From contig NZ_BBWH01000031.1 of the NCBI RefSeq assembly GCF_001463705.1, forward strand, positions 62,001 to 126,000: 64,000 bases of DNA, read 5' to 3'. The translations under genes were made by a program, and so were the position numbers. Positions 17,284 through 26,117 of this stretch are shown one piece after another. The notes below the pieces were generated by a model. The model had not been told where the DNA came from, did not search any database, and worked only from the letters and a program-made list of their open reading frames with translations. Origin of the DNA: Aureimonas sp. AU12 (GTDB taxonomy: Bacteria > Pseudomonadota > Alphaproteobacteria > Rhizobiales > Rhizobiaceae). Numbering within the stretch: position 1 is the stretch's first letter; every line of letters begins with the position of its first letter.

Positions 17284-18261
17284 CTATTCGATGCGTGCGC
17301 CGGACGCCTCGATCACCGGACGCCAGCGGGCGATTTCCTTCGTGACATGGGCGGCGAGCTCTTCGGGCGTGCCGCCGACCGTGGTCGCGCCGACCTCGGC
17401 GAGGCGAGCCTTCACCTTCGGGTCGGCGATCGCGGCGTTGGCCGCCTCGTTCAGCTTGGCGATGATGGCCGGCGGCGTGCCGGCTGGCGCGAAGAAGGCG
17501 TTCCAGGTGTTCGTCTCGTAGCCGGGAACGCCAGCCTCCTCCATCGTCGGCACGTCCGGGAAGTTGGCCGCCCGCGTCTTCGTGGTAACGGCCAGCGCCC
17601 GAAGGGCACCGGAGCGGATGAACTCAGTCGAGGAGGGCAGGTTGTCGAAATTGATCGGCACCGCGCCCGAGACGGCATCGACGAGCGCCGGGCCGGAGCC
17701 CTGGTAGGGGACGTGAACCATGTCGACGCCGGCCATCGACTTGAAGAGTTCGCCCGACAGGTGCAGCGGCGTGCCGTTGCCGGAGGAGGAGTAGATCTCC
17801 TCGCCGGGCTTCTCCTTCAGACGCGCGATCAGCTCCTTCACGTCCTTGGCCGGGTAGTCCTTGTTGACCGTCAGGACGTTCGGCACGGTGACGAGCAGCG
17901 CGATGGGCGCGAAGTCCTTTTCGGGGTCGAAGGGCGGCTTGGCATAGAGCGAGGCGACGAGCGCATGGGTGGCAATCGTGCCCATCAGGATCGTGTAGCC
18001 GTCGGGCGCGGCCTGTTTCACGAAACTCGCGCCGAGATTGCCGCCGGCCCCGCCCTTGTTGTCGACGAGCACCTGCTGCCCGAGCTTCTCGCTCATCGAC
18101 TGGGCGATGGTGCGCGCCACGAGATCGGTGGAGCCGCCGGCCGCGAACGGCACCACGAGCGTCACCGGCTTGGTCGGGTACTCTTGCGCCGAGGCCGAGA
18201 GGCTCCCGAGCGCCAGGATCGTGCCGGCGAGCGCGCCGGTGATGAAAGTGCGTCGTTTCAT
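17284..18261 (-). CDS. TctC/Bug-type tripartite tricarboxylate transporter substrate-binding protein
   Basis: 325 residues from ATG 18261, preceded by an excellent GGAGGAG. The N-terminus MKRRTFITGALAG with a hydrophobic stretch and ASAQE cleavage region is a signal peptide, possibly Tat type because of the Arg pair. The mature part matches Bug/TctC periplasmic receptors: KPVTLVVPFAAGGSTDLVAR, NKGGAGGNLGA and HVPYQGSGPALVD. These bind carboxylates for TctAB. No tctA or tctB is adjacent, so it is an orphan receptor, as is common for this family. Ligand unknown. Confidence 0.93.
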   Translation of the reverse strand: MKRRTFITGALAGTILALGSLSASAQEYPTKPVTLVVPFAAGGSTDLVARTIAQSMSEKLGQQVLVDNKGGAGGNLGASFVKQAAPDGYTILMGTIATHALVASLYAKPPFDPEKDFAPIALLVTVPNVLTVNKDYPAKDVKELIARLKEKPGEEIYSSSGNGTPLHLSGELFKSMAGVDMVHVPYQGSGPALVDAVSGAVPINFDNLPSSTEFIRSGALRALAVTTKTRAANFPDVPTMEEAGVPGYETNTWNAFFAPAGTPPAIIAKLNEAANAAIADPKVKARLAEVGATTVGGTPEELAAHVTKEIARWRPVIEASGARIE

Positions 18262-18502
18262 GGCTGAAATCTCCTCCCAGAGACGGCGCCCTCCCGGCGC
18301 CGATGATGGCCCGACTAGACACGGGGTGACCGGCGCAGGCGAGAGCGGAAGAACGGTCTCGCCATCACGGACGCGTGAGGCCGCACTCGTTGGCGCGCGA
18401 TACAAGCGCCTTTCGTGTCTTGGCGGCAACGCCTGTGGCGCGAATGCTGCATTGCGGGCGTTCAGTGATTGAAGTTGCACGGGTTTCCCCGACAATAGGG
18501 TC

Positions 18503-19372
18503 ATGAAACAGACGCCGATGCCGGAGCATGCACCCGTGACCTTCCGTTCCGCCCTTCTTCTCGCCGCCGCGTTCGCAGGCTTTGCCGCCGCGCCGGCCCT
18601 CGCCGCCGATGCGGTCGCCACCGTGGACACGACCGAGGTCGCGGTCGTGAACAATGCCGATCTCATCATCGAGCTCGGCGCCGGCGTCTCCACGCAGCCC
18701 GCCTACGAGGGTTCGAGCGACTACATCGTCTCGGGCTACCCGATCGTCGGCCTGCAGTACCTGAACATTCCCGGCATCGGCGCGATCGGCTCGCCGGACG
18801 AGAGCTACGGCGGCTTCAAGATCGCGCCTTCGTTCCGCTTCATCGACAAGCGCAACGCCGCCGACTATCCCGAACTGTTCGGCACCCGCGCCCTCGACGA
18901 GACCTATCAGCTCGGCCTGCGCGCCGGTTACGAGTTCCCGCTCTACGAGACTTTCAACGCCGAAATCTACGGTGAGGCGCGCTATGCGTTCGGCGAGGCC
19001 GAGGGCTTCGTCGGCGGCGCCGGCATCGACTTCATCTCGCGTCCGAACGAGCAGTGGACGCTGAAGCTCGGCCCGCGCACCACCTTCGCCTCGGCCGAGT
19101 ACATGAGCACCTACTTCTCGGTGACGCCGATCGAGAGCCTCGCTTCGTTCGGCCGCCTCGGCGCCTACGACGCGGGTTCGGGCTTCAAGACGGTCGGCGC
19201 CGCGGCCTCGGCTCGCTACGAGTTCCGCCCCAACTGGTTCGTCAATGCCAACGCCGCCTACGAGCGGATGATCGGCGACGCCAAGGATTCCCCGATCGTC
19301 AAGGTCGGCTCGGAAGACCAGTTCTTCGCCGGCATCGGCCTGTCGCACCGCTTCACGCTCGACCTGTTCTAG
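18503..19372 (+). CDS. MipA/OmpV-family outer membrane protein
   Basis: 289 residues: signal peptide (hydrophobic run to about residue 35, ending APALAADA), then a beta-rich barrel typical of MipA/OmpV, including the early ELGAGVSTQPAYEGSSDY segment and a C-terminal aromatic residue (FTLDLF), as expected for BAM recognition. The family is linked to murein-hydrolase scaffolding and acid or antibiotic response; the precise role here is unknown. An ATG five codons in is an alternative start. The stop codon lies in a 19-bp tandem duplication. Confidence 0.88.
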   Translation: MKQTPMPEHAPVTFRSALLLAAAFAGFAAAPALAADAVATVDTTEVAVVNNADLIIELGAGVSTQPAYEGSSDYIVSGYPIVGLQYLNIPGIGAIGSPDESYGGFKIAPSFRFIDKRNAADYPELFGTRALDETYQLGLRAGYEFPLYETFNAEIYGEARYAFGEAEGFVGGAGIDFISRPNEQWTLKLGPRTTFASAEYMSTYFSVTPIESLASFGRLGAYDAGSGFKTVGAAASARYEFRPNWFVNANAAYERMIGDAKDSPIVKVGSEDQFFAGIGLSHRFTLDLF

Positions 19373-19405
19373 GACCGGGCCACTCCTCTAGGACCGGGTC
19401 ACTCC
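19368..19405. repeat. 19-bp tandem duplication across the mipA-like stop codon
   Basis: TCTAGGACCGGGCCACTCC at 19368-19386 is repeated at 19387-19405 with a single C to T change. The first copy holds the TAG stop. It is a simple recent-looking duplication between the gene and its terminator. Confidence 0.85.
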
Positions 19406-19425
19406 GGCCGTTTCGACCCGATCGA

Positions 19426-19459
19426 GGCCCGGACGCCGAAAGGTGTCCGGGCCCTTTTG
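19426..19459 (+). terminator. Terminator after the MipA/OmpV gene
   Basis: A 12-bp stem GGCCCGGACGCC/GGTGTCCGGGCC with a GAAA tetraloop (19438-19441), followed by CTTTT. Textbook rho-independent form. Confidence 0.85.
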
Positions 19460-19483
19460 CATGTCCGGCACCATTTGGATGAC

Positions 19484-19508
19484 GGAACCGCTTTGCGCGC
19501 GATCCATT
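19484..19508 (+). promoter_or_regulatory. Possible EcfG (general stress) promoter for the alpha/beta hydrolase
   Basis: GGAAC at 19484-19488, 16-nt spacer, CATT at 19505-19508; the EcfG consensus is GGAAC-N16/17-CGTT, so there is one mismatch. It lies directly upstream of the hydrolase start at 19541 and after the previous gene's terminator. Confidence 0.3.
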
Positions 19509-19540
19509 CCTTGGAGACGAAACAGACCGAGGAGAACCGC

Positions 19541-20362
19541 GTGACCTACCTGCAGACGAAGGACGGTGTCGATCTCTACTACAAGGATTGGGGGACCGGC
19601 CGCCCGATCGTCCTCATCCACGGCTGGCCGCTCAATGCCGACATGTGGGACTACCAGGCCGACAAGCTGGTGGATCAGGGCTTCCGCGTCATCTCCTACG
19701 ACCGGCGCGGCTTCGGTCGGTCCTCGCAGCCCGGCACCGGCTTCGACTACGACACGCTGTCCGACGATCTCGCAGCCTTGATGGAGCATCTCGAACTCGA
19801 GAACGCCGTCCTCGTCGGCTTCTCGATGGGCGGCGGCGAAGTCGCCCGCTACATGTCGCGCCACGGCGGCAAGCGCGTCGGCAAGGCCGTGCTCGTCTCG
19901 GCGGTGACGCCCTATCTCCTCAAGGACGACACCAATCCGGACGGCGTCGACAAGTCGGTCTTCGACGGCTTCATCTCCGATCTCGAGAAGGACCGCCCCG
20001 GCTTCCTCACCGGCTTCGGCAAGCAGTTCTACGGCGTCGGCCCGCTGACCTTCTCGGTCTCGTCGGACTACCTCGCCTGGACGCAAGGCCTGGCGCTGCA
20101 GGCGTCGCTTCGCTCCTCGATCGCCTGCGTGCGCGCCTTCGGCACCACCGACTTCCGCGCCGACATGACCGCCTTCACCGTGCCGACGCTGGTGATTCAC
20201 GGCACGAAGGATGCGACGGTTCCCTTCGAGGTTTCCGGCGAGAAGGCCGCCAAGATGATCCCGGGCGCGCACCTGAAGGTCTACGAAGGCGCGCCGCACG
20301 GCCTGCACTATACCGAGCAGGAGAAGCTGACGAGCGATCTGGCGGATTTCGCGCGGGTCTGA
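19541..20362 (+). CDS. Alpha/beta hydrolase, non-heme chloroperoxidase-like
   Basis: 273 residues from GTG 19541, preceded by GAGGAG; the upstream ATG at 19457 lacks a site and falls at the terminator. The fold is complete: oxyanion region VLIHGWPLNADMWDYQ, YDRRGFGRSSQP, the nucleophile elbow GFSMGGGEVARYM, acid region HGTKDATVPF and catalytic His in APHGLHYTEQ. This is the arylesterase/perhydrolase-like group called bacterial chloroperoxidases. Natural substrate unknown. Flanked by terminators on both sides, so it is monocistronic. Confidence 0.92.
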   Translation: MTYLQTKDGVDLYYKDWGTGRPIVLIHGWPLNADMWDYQADKLVDQGFRVISYDRRGFGRSSQPGTGFDYDTLSDDLAALMEHLELENAVLVGFSMGGGEVARYMSRHGGKRVGKAVLVSAVTPYLLKDDTNPDGVDKSVFDGFISDLEKDRPGFLTGFGKQFYGVGPLTFSVSSDYLAWTQGLALQASLRSSIACVRAFGTTDFRADMTAFTVPTLVIHGTKDATVPFEVSGEKAAKMIPGAHLKVYEGAPHGLHYTEQEKLTSDLADFARV

Positions 20363-20410
20363 TCTCCACGACGATCCACGACACACATGACCGACGGCTT
20401 CGAGCCGTTC

Positions 20411-20443
20411 GGGCCGGCGCTCCGAAGGGGTGCCGGCCCTTTC
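20411..20443 (+). terminator. Terminator after the alpha/beta hydrolase
   Basis: GGGCCGGC (20411-20418) pairs with GCCGGCCC (20432-20439), followed by TTTCGTTT. Confidence 0.75.
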
Positions 20444-20506
20444 GTTTGCCGTGGCTCGCCGCCACGCCAAGCGCTGCCACAGGCGTTGACGACGCGGCAG
20501 GGTTCC

Positions 20507-20521
20507 TTAACGCCCCGTTAA
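20507..20521. promoter_or_regulatory. Perfect CtrA-type box TTAA-N7-TTAA upstream of PBP1A
   Basis: TTAA CGCCCCG TTAA exactly matches the CtrA consensus spacing. It is the only such match I noticed in this GC-rich sequence and lies about 200 bp before a cell-wall synthase gene, a plausible cell-cycle target. Confidence 0.5.
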
Positions 20522-20717
20522 ATCGCCGCATTTAAACTCCAGTTGCGAACGGGACGTCGGCGTGCTCGCGCGCGCCGCTTCGCCGCTGGTCGGCCATCGT
20601 CCCCGTTCGGGTTCAGCGGCGGTTCAGCCGCGGCCCGTCAGGATCGGATCCTGCGTCGGCGCGGCGGACGGGCGAGATCCCGGCAGCGACAGATCGAGAG
20701 TTGAGGAACGGGAACGG

Positions 20718-23414
20718 ATGGCGGCGAGGCGCAAGAACGACCGGATCGAACCGACCTTCGGCTCCTCGCGAGGCGGGGACGAAAGCGAGATCCGCGTTTC
20801 GGCCGACGACCGCGCCGTCCTGCCCGCCAGCGCCGCGGCCAACCGCAATGCGCGCGGCAGCCGCGGCACCCGGCGCGAGCCGGAGATCGAGGCGACCGCC
20901 ACGCGGCGCTCCTCGAAGTCGCGCGATCTCAGCTCGGGCAGCTCGGGCGGCGGCGGCGGATTCTTCGGGCGTCGGCGCAAGCGGCGCTCGCTCCTCGGCC
21001 ATCTCGTGCGCCTCTGCGTGCTGCTGGCGCTGTGGGGCGGCATCGCGGGCGCGGCCGTCATCGGCTATTTCGCGGTGAAGCTGCCGCAGGAGGCCTGGGC
21101 GATCCCCGCGCGCCCGCCCAACGTCAAGATCGTTTCCGTTTCGGGCGATCTGCTGGCCGACCGCGGCACCACGGGCGGCGAGGCCGTCGCCCTCGACCGC
21201 ATGAGCCCCTACCTGCCGCAGGCGGTGATGGCGATCGAGGACCGGCGCTTCTATTCGCACTGGGGCGTCGACCCCATCGGCATCGTGCGCGCCTTCTCCG
21301 AGAACGTGGCGGCGGGCGAAACCGTGCAGGGCGGCTCGACGCTGACCCAGCAGCTCGCCAAGAACGTCTTCCTCAATCCCGACCAGACGATCCAGCGTAA
21401 GGTGCAGGAAGCCATCCTCGCGCTCTGGCTCGAGCACAAGTTCACGAAGGACCAGATCCTCGAAATGTACCTGAACCGGGTGTATTTCGGATCGGGCGCG
21501 ACGGGCGTGCAGGCCGCCGCCCGGCGCTATTTCGACAAGAACGCCGACGAGCTCTCGCTGGTCGAGGCGGCGACGCTGGCCGGCGTTCTCAAGGCGCCCT
21601 CGCGCCTCTCGCCGGTGCGCGACGCCGCCGCCGCGCGGGCCCGCGCCGAGATCGTCCTGCAGGCGATGGAGGACGAGGGCTTCATCACGCAGGCCGAGTT
21701 CGACGCCGCCAAGGCCGCCAAGCCGACGAAGGCCCGCTCCTTCTGGACCGGCCCCGAACACTACGCCGCCGACATGGTGATGCGCGACCTGCCGCTCCTC
21801 GTCGGCGATATCAAGGAAGACGTGGTGGTCTCCACCACGATCGACCTGACGCTGGAGAAGAGCGCGCAGGCGGCGATCGCCGACACGATCGACAAGGCGA
21901 CGCAGAATGTCAGCCAGGGCGCGCTCGTCTCGATCGACGGCACCGGCGCGATCCGCGCCATCGTCGGCGGGCGCGACTACGCCACCTCCCAATTCAATCG
22001 CGCCTCCGAAGCCAAGCGCCAGCCGGGCTCGGCCTTCAAGCCCTTCGTCTACGAGACAGCGCTCGAATACGGCGTGCGGCCCGAAACGATCGTCGACGAC
22101 GCGCCGATCCGCATCGGCAACTGGACGCCCTCGAACTACGACAACAAGTTCCGCGGTCCGGTGACGGTCGCCGACGCGGTGATGAAGTCGCTGAACACCG
22201 TGGCCGTGAAGCTGACGGCCGAGGTCGGCCCGCCCGCCGTGATCGAGACGGCCAAGCGCATGGGCATCACCTCGCCGCTCGTCGACAACGCCTCGCTGGC
22301 GCTCGGCACCTCGGAAGTCTCGCTGCTTGAACTGACCGGCGCCTATGCGCCCTTCGCCAATGGCGGCTATCAGGCGACGCCGCACCTCGTGAACAAGGTG
22401 ACGACGGTCTCCGGCAGGGTGATCTACGAGCGCCCCGCCGAGGTGCCGCCGATCATCGTCACCTCCGACATCGTCGGCATGATGAACGCCATGCTGACCC
22501 GCGTCGTCACCTCCGGCACCGGCCGCCGCGCCGCCTTCCCCGGCTGGCAGGCGGCGGGCAAGAGCGGCACGACGCAGGACTTCAAGGACGCCTGGTTCGT
22601 CGGCTACACCGCCAACCTCACCACCGGCGTCTGGCTCGGCAACGACAACGGCAAGCCGATGCGGCAGGTGACCGGCGGCACGCTGCCGGCCGACGTCTGG
22701 AAGACCTTCATGACCGCCGCGCACGAAGGCCTGCCCGCCATGCCGCTGCCTGGCAACTACCGGATCGGCGATCCCGGCAACACGCCGGTCGCGTCCGGCT
22801 ACGGCGGCCAGATCATCGGCTACGACGCCTCCGGAAACCCGGTCTACGAGAACACCGAACTGCCCTCCGGCGGCACCGACGCCTACGGCGAGCCCGTGCC
22901 ACAGGAAGCCCTCCCGGCCGATCCCGCACCCGGCAGCCTGCCGGCCGACGGCGGCATCGCCTCGGTCGTGCCCGGTCAGGACGATCGCCCGGCCGAACCC
23001 GATGTCGGGCTCGGCGTCGGGCGCAGCGGCGTCCAGCCCGGCTATGCCTCGCGCGGCGAGCCCGAGCCGCGCCGCATCTTCCGGCGCGACGACGCCCCGC
23101 GAGATCCCTATCCGGCCGAAGACCCCTACGCCTCCGTTCCCGAGCCGTACGCCGACGGCCCCGATCCCTACGGCGACGACGTCTATGGCGGCCCGCCGCC
23201 CGAATATGGCGAGCCCGCCCGCATGCGCCCGCCCGCCGATATCGGCCCGCCGCGCGTCGTCCGGCGCGGCGACCTACCAGCGGATGCGGTGCTGGAGGGT
23301 CCGGCGCGTCAGGTGCGCCAGCAGGACCTGCCGCCCGACGCCGTGCTCGAAGGTCCCGCCTCCGGCGGACGCGCCAGCGACCGCTCGTTGTTCCGCGGCC
23401 TCTTCGGCAACTGA
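20718..23414 (+). CDS. Class A penicillin-binding protein (PBP1A-type transglycosylase/transpeptidase)
   Basis: 898 residues from ATG 20718; an upstream in-frame ATG at 20562 is less likely. A basic cytoplasmic tail (about 1-95) is followed by one membrane helix (about 100-125), a GT51 glycosyltransferase domain (EDRRFYSHWGVDP, GGSTLTQQLAKN), then a transpeptidase domain with SxxK in PGSAFKPF, SLN in MKSLNT and KSGTTQ. It polymerises and cross-links peptidoglycan. The last ~150 residues are Pro/Asp/Tyr-rich and end with two copies of a DLPxDAVLEGPA repeat. A CtrA-like box lies upstream and a bidirectional terminator follows. Confidence 0.95.
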   Translation: MAARRKNDRIEPTFGSSRGGDESEIRVSADDRAVLPASAAANRNARGSRGTRREPEIEATATRRSSKSRDLSSGSSGGGGGFFGRRRKRRSLLGHLVRLCVLLALWGGIAGAAVIGYFAVKLPQEAWAIPARPPNVKIVSVSGDLLADRGTTGGEAVALDRMSPYLPQAVMAIEDRRFYSHWGVDPIGIVRAFSENVAAGETVQGGSTLTQQLAKNVFLNPDQTIQRKVQEAILALWLEHKFTKDQILEMYLNRVYFGSGATGVQAAARRYFDKNADELSLVEAATLAGVLKAPSRLSPVRDAAAARARAEIVLQAMEDEGFITQAEFDAAKAAKPTKARSFWTGPEHYAADMVMRDLPLLVGDIKEDVVVSTTIDLTLEKSAQAAIADTIDKATQNVSQGALVSIDGTGAIRAIVGGRDYATSQFNRASEAKRQPGSAFKPFVYETALEYGVRPETIVDDAPIRIGNWTPSNYDNKFRGPVTVADAVMKSLNTVAVKLTAEVGPPAVIETAKRMGITSPLVDNASLALGTSEVSLLELTGAYAPFANGGYQATPHLVNKVTTVSGRVIYERPAEVPPIIVTSDIVGMMNAMLTRVVTSGTGRRAAFPGWQAAGKSGTTQDFKDAWFVGYTANLTTGVWLGNDNGKPMRQVTGGTLPADVWKTFMTAAHEGLPAMPLPGNYRIGDPGNTPVASGYGGQIIGYDASGNPVYENTELPSGGTDAYGEPVPQEALPADPAPGSLPADGGIASVVPGQDDRPAEPDVGLGVGRSGVQPGYASRGEPEPRRIFRRDDAPRDPYPAEDPYASVPEPYADGPDPYGDDVYGGPPPEYGEPARMRPPADIGPPRVVRRGDLPADAVLEGPARQVRQQDLPPDAVLEGPASGGRASDRSLFRGLFGN

Positions 23415-23428
23415 CGCCCCGACATGAC

Positions 23429-23462
23429 GAAGGCCGCGGGATCGATCGATCCCGCGGCCTTC
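23429..23462. terminator. 34-bp perfect palindrome, likely bidirectional terminator
   Basis: Arms of 15 bp (GAAGGCCGCGGGATC and its complement) around a GATC centre, between the convergent PBP1A and DUF3618 genes. It lacks a T run but is very stable. Confidence 0.65.
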
Positions 23463-23511
23463 ATGTTGAGCCCTTCCGTGCGCTCTCAGGAAGCGCCGGG
23501 CATGATCGAGA

Positions 23512-24588
23512 TCAGGACAGGCCTTCCTTGCGGGCCTCGTCCTTCCCGGTTTCGGCGGCGGTCTTCACCACGGACGAAACCTTCTGCGCGATGGTCTCGC
23601 CGCTGCCGGCCTCCGGCTTCAGCCCCTTCTCCTCGGCCTCGGCGCTGCCGGCCTCGTAGGCCTTCGCCGCCACGGTCTCGGCCTTTTGAACGGCGTCGCG
23701 CCCGTAGTCGATCGCCTCGTCGCGGAGACGATCGCGGGTCTCGCCGAGCCATTCGTCCTCGGTGCGCGTCGAGGGAAAAGCCGCGCCGATGGCCGCGCCG
23801 ATCGCCACCGCAACGGCGCCGAGGATCAGGGGCTCCTCCTGCAGCGTGTCGAGGAAGGTCCGCTTGGCGCGGGCTCCGTAGTCCGAAACACGCTCGCCGG
23901 CATAGGACGCGCTGCGATAGCCCGCCTCCGCGGCGCGATGGGCGGCGTCGCTCGCCTCGTGGCCGAGATGGGAGACGCCGCTGGCAACGCTCGATGCCGC
24001 GTCCGACACGGCACCCGCCGCGCTCGATGCGGCATCCGACACCGCGCCGGCGGCGTCCGAGGCAGCCGAGGAGACGCTGTCGCCGGCGCTCGTTGCGCCC
24101 TGACGCGCCCGTTCGCCGAGACCCGGTCCGCCCGAAGACGACGGCCGCGACGCTGCCCCGGCATAGGCGCGGGGCACACCTTGCGCGAGGTCGCTGCCGT
24201 AATCCGACGTGTAGGCGGTGGCGACAGGTCGCACGGGACCGTCGAAGCGGTTGTCGCGATCGTCGGCCGCCCAGCGATCGGGGGTGCGATCGTCGTCGCG
24301 CCGGTCGTCGTAACGGGACTTCAGCCGCGAGCCGTTGTCGCGCACGCCCTGCCCGAGCAGAAGCCAAGCCGCACCCGCGCCGATGAGGCCCAGCGCCAGC
24401 GGATTGTCGCGCACCTGCCGGTTGAGGTTCTGTACCATCTCGGCGCCCTGTCCGCCCCGAACATAGGCGGCGACCTCGTCGACGATCTGGCCCGGCGAGA
24501 ACCGGTCCTTCAGGCTGTCGAGGGTGGAATCGAGAGAGGAGCGGCGCTCTTCGGCCTCGCGGGCGAGGCGTTCGGTCTCGGTGCTCAT
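23512..24588 (-). CDS. DUF3618 domain protein with Ala/Ser repeat region
   Basis: 358 residues. The N-terminus (LAREAEERRSSLDSTLDSLK) is a DUF3618 region, followed by a hydrophobic segment NPLALGLIGAGAAWLLLGQG (about 82-101). The middle (about 160-215) is low-complexity with SDAAGAVSDAASSAAG-type repeats, and a second glycine-zipper-like hydrophobic stretch (ILGAVAVAIGAAIGAAF, about 262-278) follows. Such proteins are envelope-associated stress proteins of unknown mechanism. Its ATG overlaps the stop of the holin-like gene (ATGA). Last gene of a four-gene operon. Confidence 0.8.
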   Translation of the reverse strand: MSTETERLAREAEERRSSLDSTLDSLKDRFSPGQIVDEVAAYVRGGQGAEMVQNLNRQVRDNPLALGLIGAGAAWLLLGQGVRDNGSRLKSRYDDRRDDDRTPDRWAADDRDNRFDGPVRPVATAYTSDYGSDLAQGVPRAYAGAASRPSSSGGPGLGERARQGATSAGDSVSSAASDAAGAVSDAASSAAGAVSDAASSVASGVSHLGHEASDAAHRAAEAGYRSASYAGERVSDYGARAKRTFLDTLQEEPLILGAVAVAIGAAIGAAFPSTRTEDEWLGETRDRLRDEAIDYGRDAVQKAETVAAKAYEAGSAEAEEKGLKPEAGSGETIAQKVSSVVKTAAETGKDEARKEGLS

Positions 24589-24977
24589 CGGGTCTGCTCC
24601 TTCACGAGCCGGCCGTCCTTCTGCAGCTGCTGCAGCGTGCGGTCCGGCGTCAGGCTGACGGTTTCGAGGTCCTTCTTGCCCTTGGCGAGCAGCGCCACGC
24701 CGACGAGGGCAATGACGACGCCGACGATGAGCGCGGCCCAGCCGGCGCCCACGACATGGGCGAGTGCGATCACCAGCGCCTGCGCCAGCACCACGAGGGC
24801 GACGAGGAGGCAGATCGCGCCGGCGGCGATCGAGCCGCCACCGACCTGCACCTGCGCGATCTTGTCGGAGATCTCGGCGCGGATGAGCTTGCCCTCGGTG
24901 CGGAACAGCTCCGTGGTTTCACGCAGGACGTCGCCGATCAGATCGGGAACGGACCTCGTATCGCGGGGCTCGCTCAT
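24585..24977 (-). CDS. Phage-holin-like (YqjE/DUF1469) membrane protein
   Basis: 130 residues with two membrane helices (about 49-75 and 79-100) and short charged ends, matching the putative actinobacterial holin-X/YqjE family, which occurs chromosomally beside DUF3618 and is not evidence of a prophage. It overlaps both neighbours by 4 nt (ATGA at each junction), so the three genes are translationally coupled. Confidence 0.85.
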   Translation of the reverse strand: MSEPRDTRSVPDLIGDVLRETTELFRTEGKLIRAEISDKIAQVQVGGGSIAAGAICLLVALVVLAQALVIALAHVVGAGWAALIVGVVIALVGVALLAKGKKDLETVSLTPDRTLQQLQKDGRLVKEQTR

Positions 24978-25729
24978 CGCAGGAAGTCCTTTGTCATGTC
25001 AGAGGATCCGGCAAGGCCCTCTGTGCCAGTGGTGCCGGACGATCCGGACGATCCGAATTCGGCGCCCGTGGGACGGGACGCGGCCCCGGTGGTGCGCGAG
25101 GCTTCGAAGCCCGACGAGCCGACGCGGGTGATCGGCGCGCCCTCGGGATCGGAGTGGTTCAGGCCGTCGCTGGGAATGCTCGTGCGCTGGCTGCGCGACG
25201 AGGCGGAGCTGCGATCGAACGGGCGTGCCGAGCCGCCGCGAAGATGCTCGCGGTCGGCATGATCGCCGGAGGCGCGGGCGAAGCGCCCGAGCGCGACGCC
25301 GGCCAGCGCCGCACCGATGAGGAAGGCGGCGGGCTGGCGCCGGGCGAAGCCCGCGACCGAACGCGTCAGTTCCTGCAGGCTCTGGCCCTTGAGGGCCTCG
25401 GAGGCCTGTTCGAGACCGGATGCGGCCTCGCGAACGAGGTTGGCGGCCATCGACTGGTCGCGCTCGCCGAGTTCGTCGGATGCCTTGCGGATCGCGGCGG
25501 TGAAGTCCTCGAGGCTGGAGGCGGCGGCGGACTTGCCGTGCTCGACCTGCTCCTCGGCTTTCTGGCGCGCGCCGGAGACCAGCTTGGAGGCCTCGTCCCG
25601 GATCGTGCCGGCGGCATGGGAGGCCTCGGTGCGGGCGGACTGCGCTTCACGCTCGACGCCGCGAGAGGCGGCCTCGCGATCGTCGGCCCAGCGGCCGGAG
25701 CCGCCGGTGGTGTCGGATGTATTGGACAT
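24974..25729 (-). CDS. Nutrient-deprivation-induced-type protein (DUF3618 operon)
   Basis: 251 residues. A hydrophilic helical N-terminal half (about 10-125, rich in Ala/Glu/Arg, apolipoprotein-like) is followed by a hydrophobic stretch [21 protein letters not shown] (split around residue 145) and a Ser/Gly/Thr-rich disordered tail. The arrangement matches rhizobial proteins named nutrient deprivation-induced protein. Function unknown; probably membrane-anchored. Second gene of the stress operon, 32 nt after the small peptide gene. Confidence 0.75.
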   Translation of the reverse strand: MSNTSDTTGGSGRWADDREAASRGVEREAQSARTEASHAAGTIRDEASKLVSGARQKAEEQVEHGKSAAASSLEDFTAAIRKASDELGERDQSMAANLVREAASGLEQASEALKGQSLQELTRSVAGFARRQPAAFLIGAALAGVALGRFARASGDHADREHLRGGSARPFDRSSASSRSQRTSIPSDGLNHSDPEGAPITRVGSSGFEASRTTGAASRPTGAEFGSSGSSGTTGTEGLAGSSDMTKDFLR

Positions 25730-25761
25730 GGACGGTCCCCTTGGGATCGGCGAGGGCGGGA

Positions 25762-25836
25762 TCAGCGAAGGCCGAGGAACGACAGGATGGCGAGAACGAC
25801 GACGATCAGGCCGATGAGGTAGATGATGCTGCGCAT
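25762..25836 (-). CDS. 24-residue single-helix membrane peptide
   Basis: [20 protein letters not shown] then LGLR, almost entirely a transmembrane helix with a basic residue at each end. Closely similar tiny proteins are widespread in Hyphomicrobiales. I choose ATG 25836 because GAAAGG is then about 9 nt away; ATG 25842 would leave almost no spacing. First gene of the operon running to 23512, about 80 bp downstream of an EcfG-like promoter. Confidence 0.7.
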   Translation of the reverse strand: MRSIIYLIGLIVVVLAILSFLGLR

Positions 25837-25918
25837 GGGCATGCCTTTCGGGTCTCGAATGGCGCTCGCGGCATCTCCAGACTGCGACAATCTGGGCGCG
25901 GGCGGCCGTCGGGGGGTC

Positions 25919-25943
25919 AACACGCGCCGGTGAACTGCGTTCC
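25919..25943 (-). promoter_or_regulatory. EcfG-like general stress promoter
   Basis: Read on the minus strand: GGAAC (25943-25939), 16-nt spacer, TGTT (25922-25919), one mismatch from GGAAC-N16/17-CGTT. It sits upstream of the small peptide, nutrient-deprivation protein, holin-like and DUF3618 genes, a gene set typical of EcfG regulons. Confidence 0.5.
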
Positions 25944-26089
25944 GCCGAAACGCTCGCCGCGATCGATTTTCGAGAGGCCGGCGATGGAAGGCGTCGTCGG
26001 GCGCCGCCGCGCCAAACCCTTCAGGGAACTGGAATTTCGCCCGTGGGAGCCTCAGCGTGCCGCCGCATGCAACGGGTGTCGCGCGATGC

Positions 26090-26117
26090 CTTGCACCGCC
26101 GAAACCCGGTTCATATA
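26090..26117 (+). promoter_or_regulatory. RpoH (heat shock) type promoter for dnaK
   Basis: CTTGCA at 26090-26095, 16-nt spacer, CATATA at 26112-26117. This fits the alphaproteobacterial RpoH pattern (CTTG near -35, a CATAT-like -10) and lies 125 bp before dnaK. Confidence 0.55.

Noticed and set aside
24585-24977. Holin-like gene as evidence of a prophage
   Set aside because: No phage genes are nearby; this family is chromosomal and occurs with DUF3618 stress proteins.
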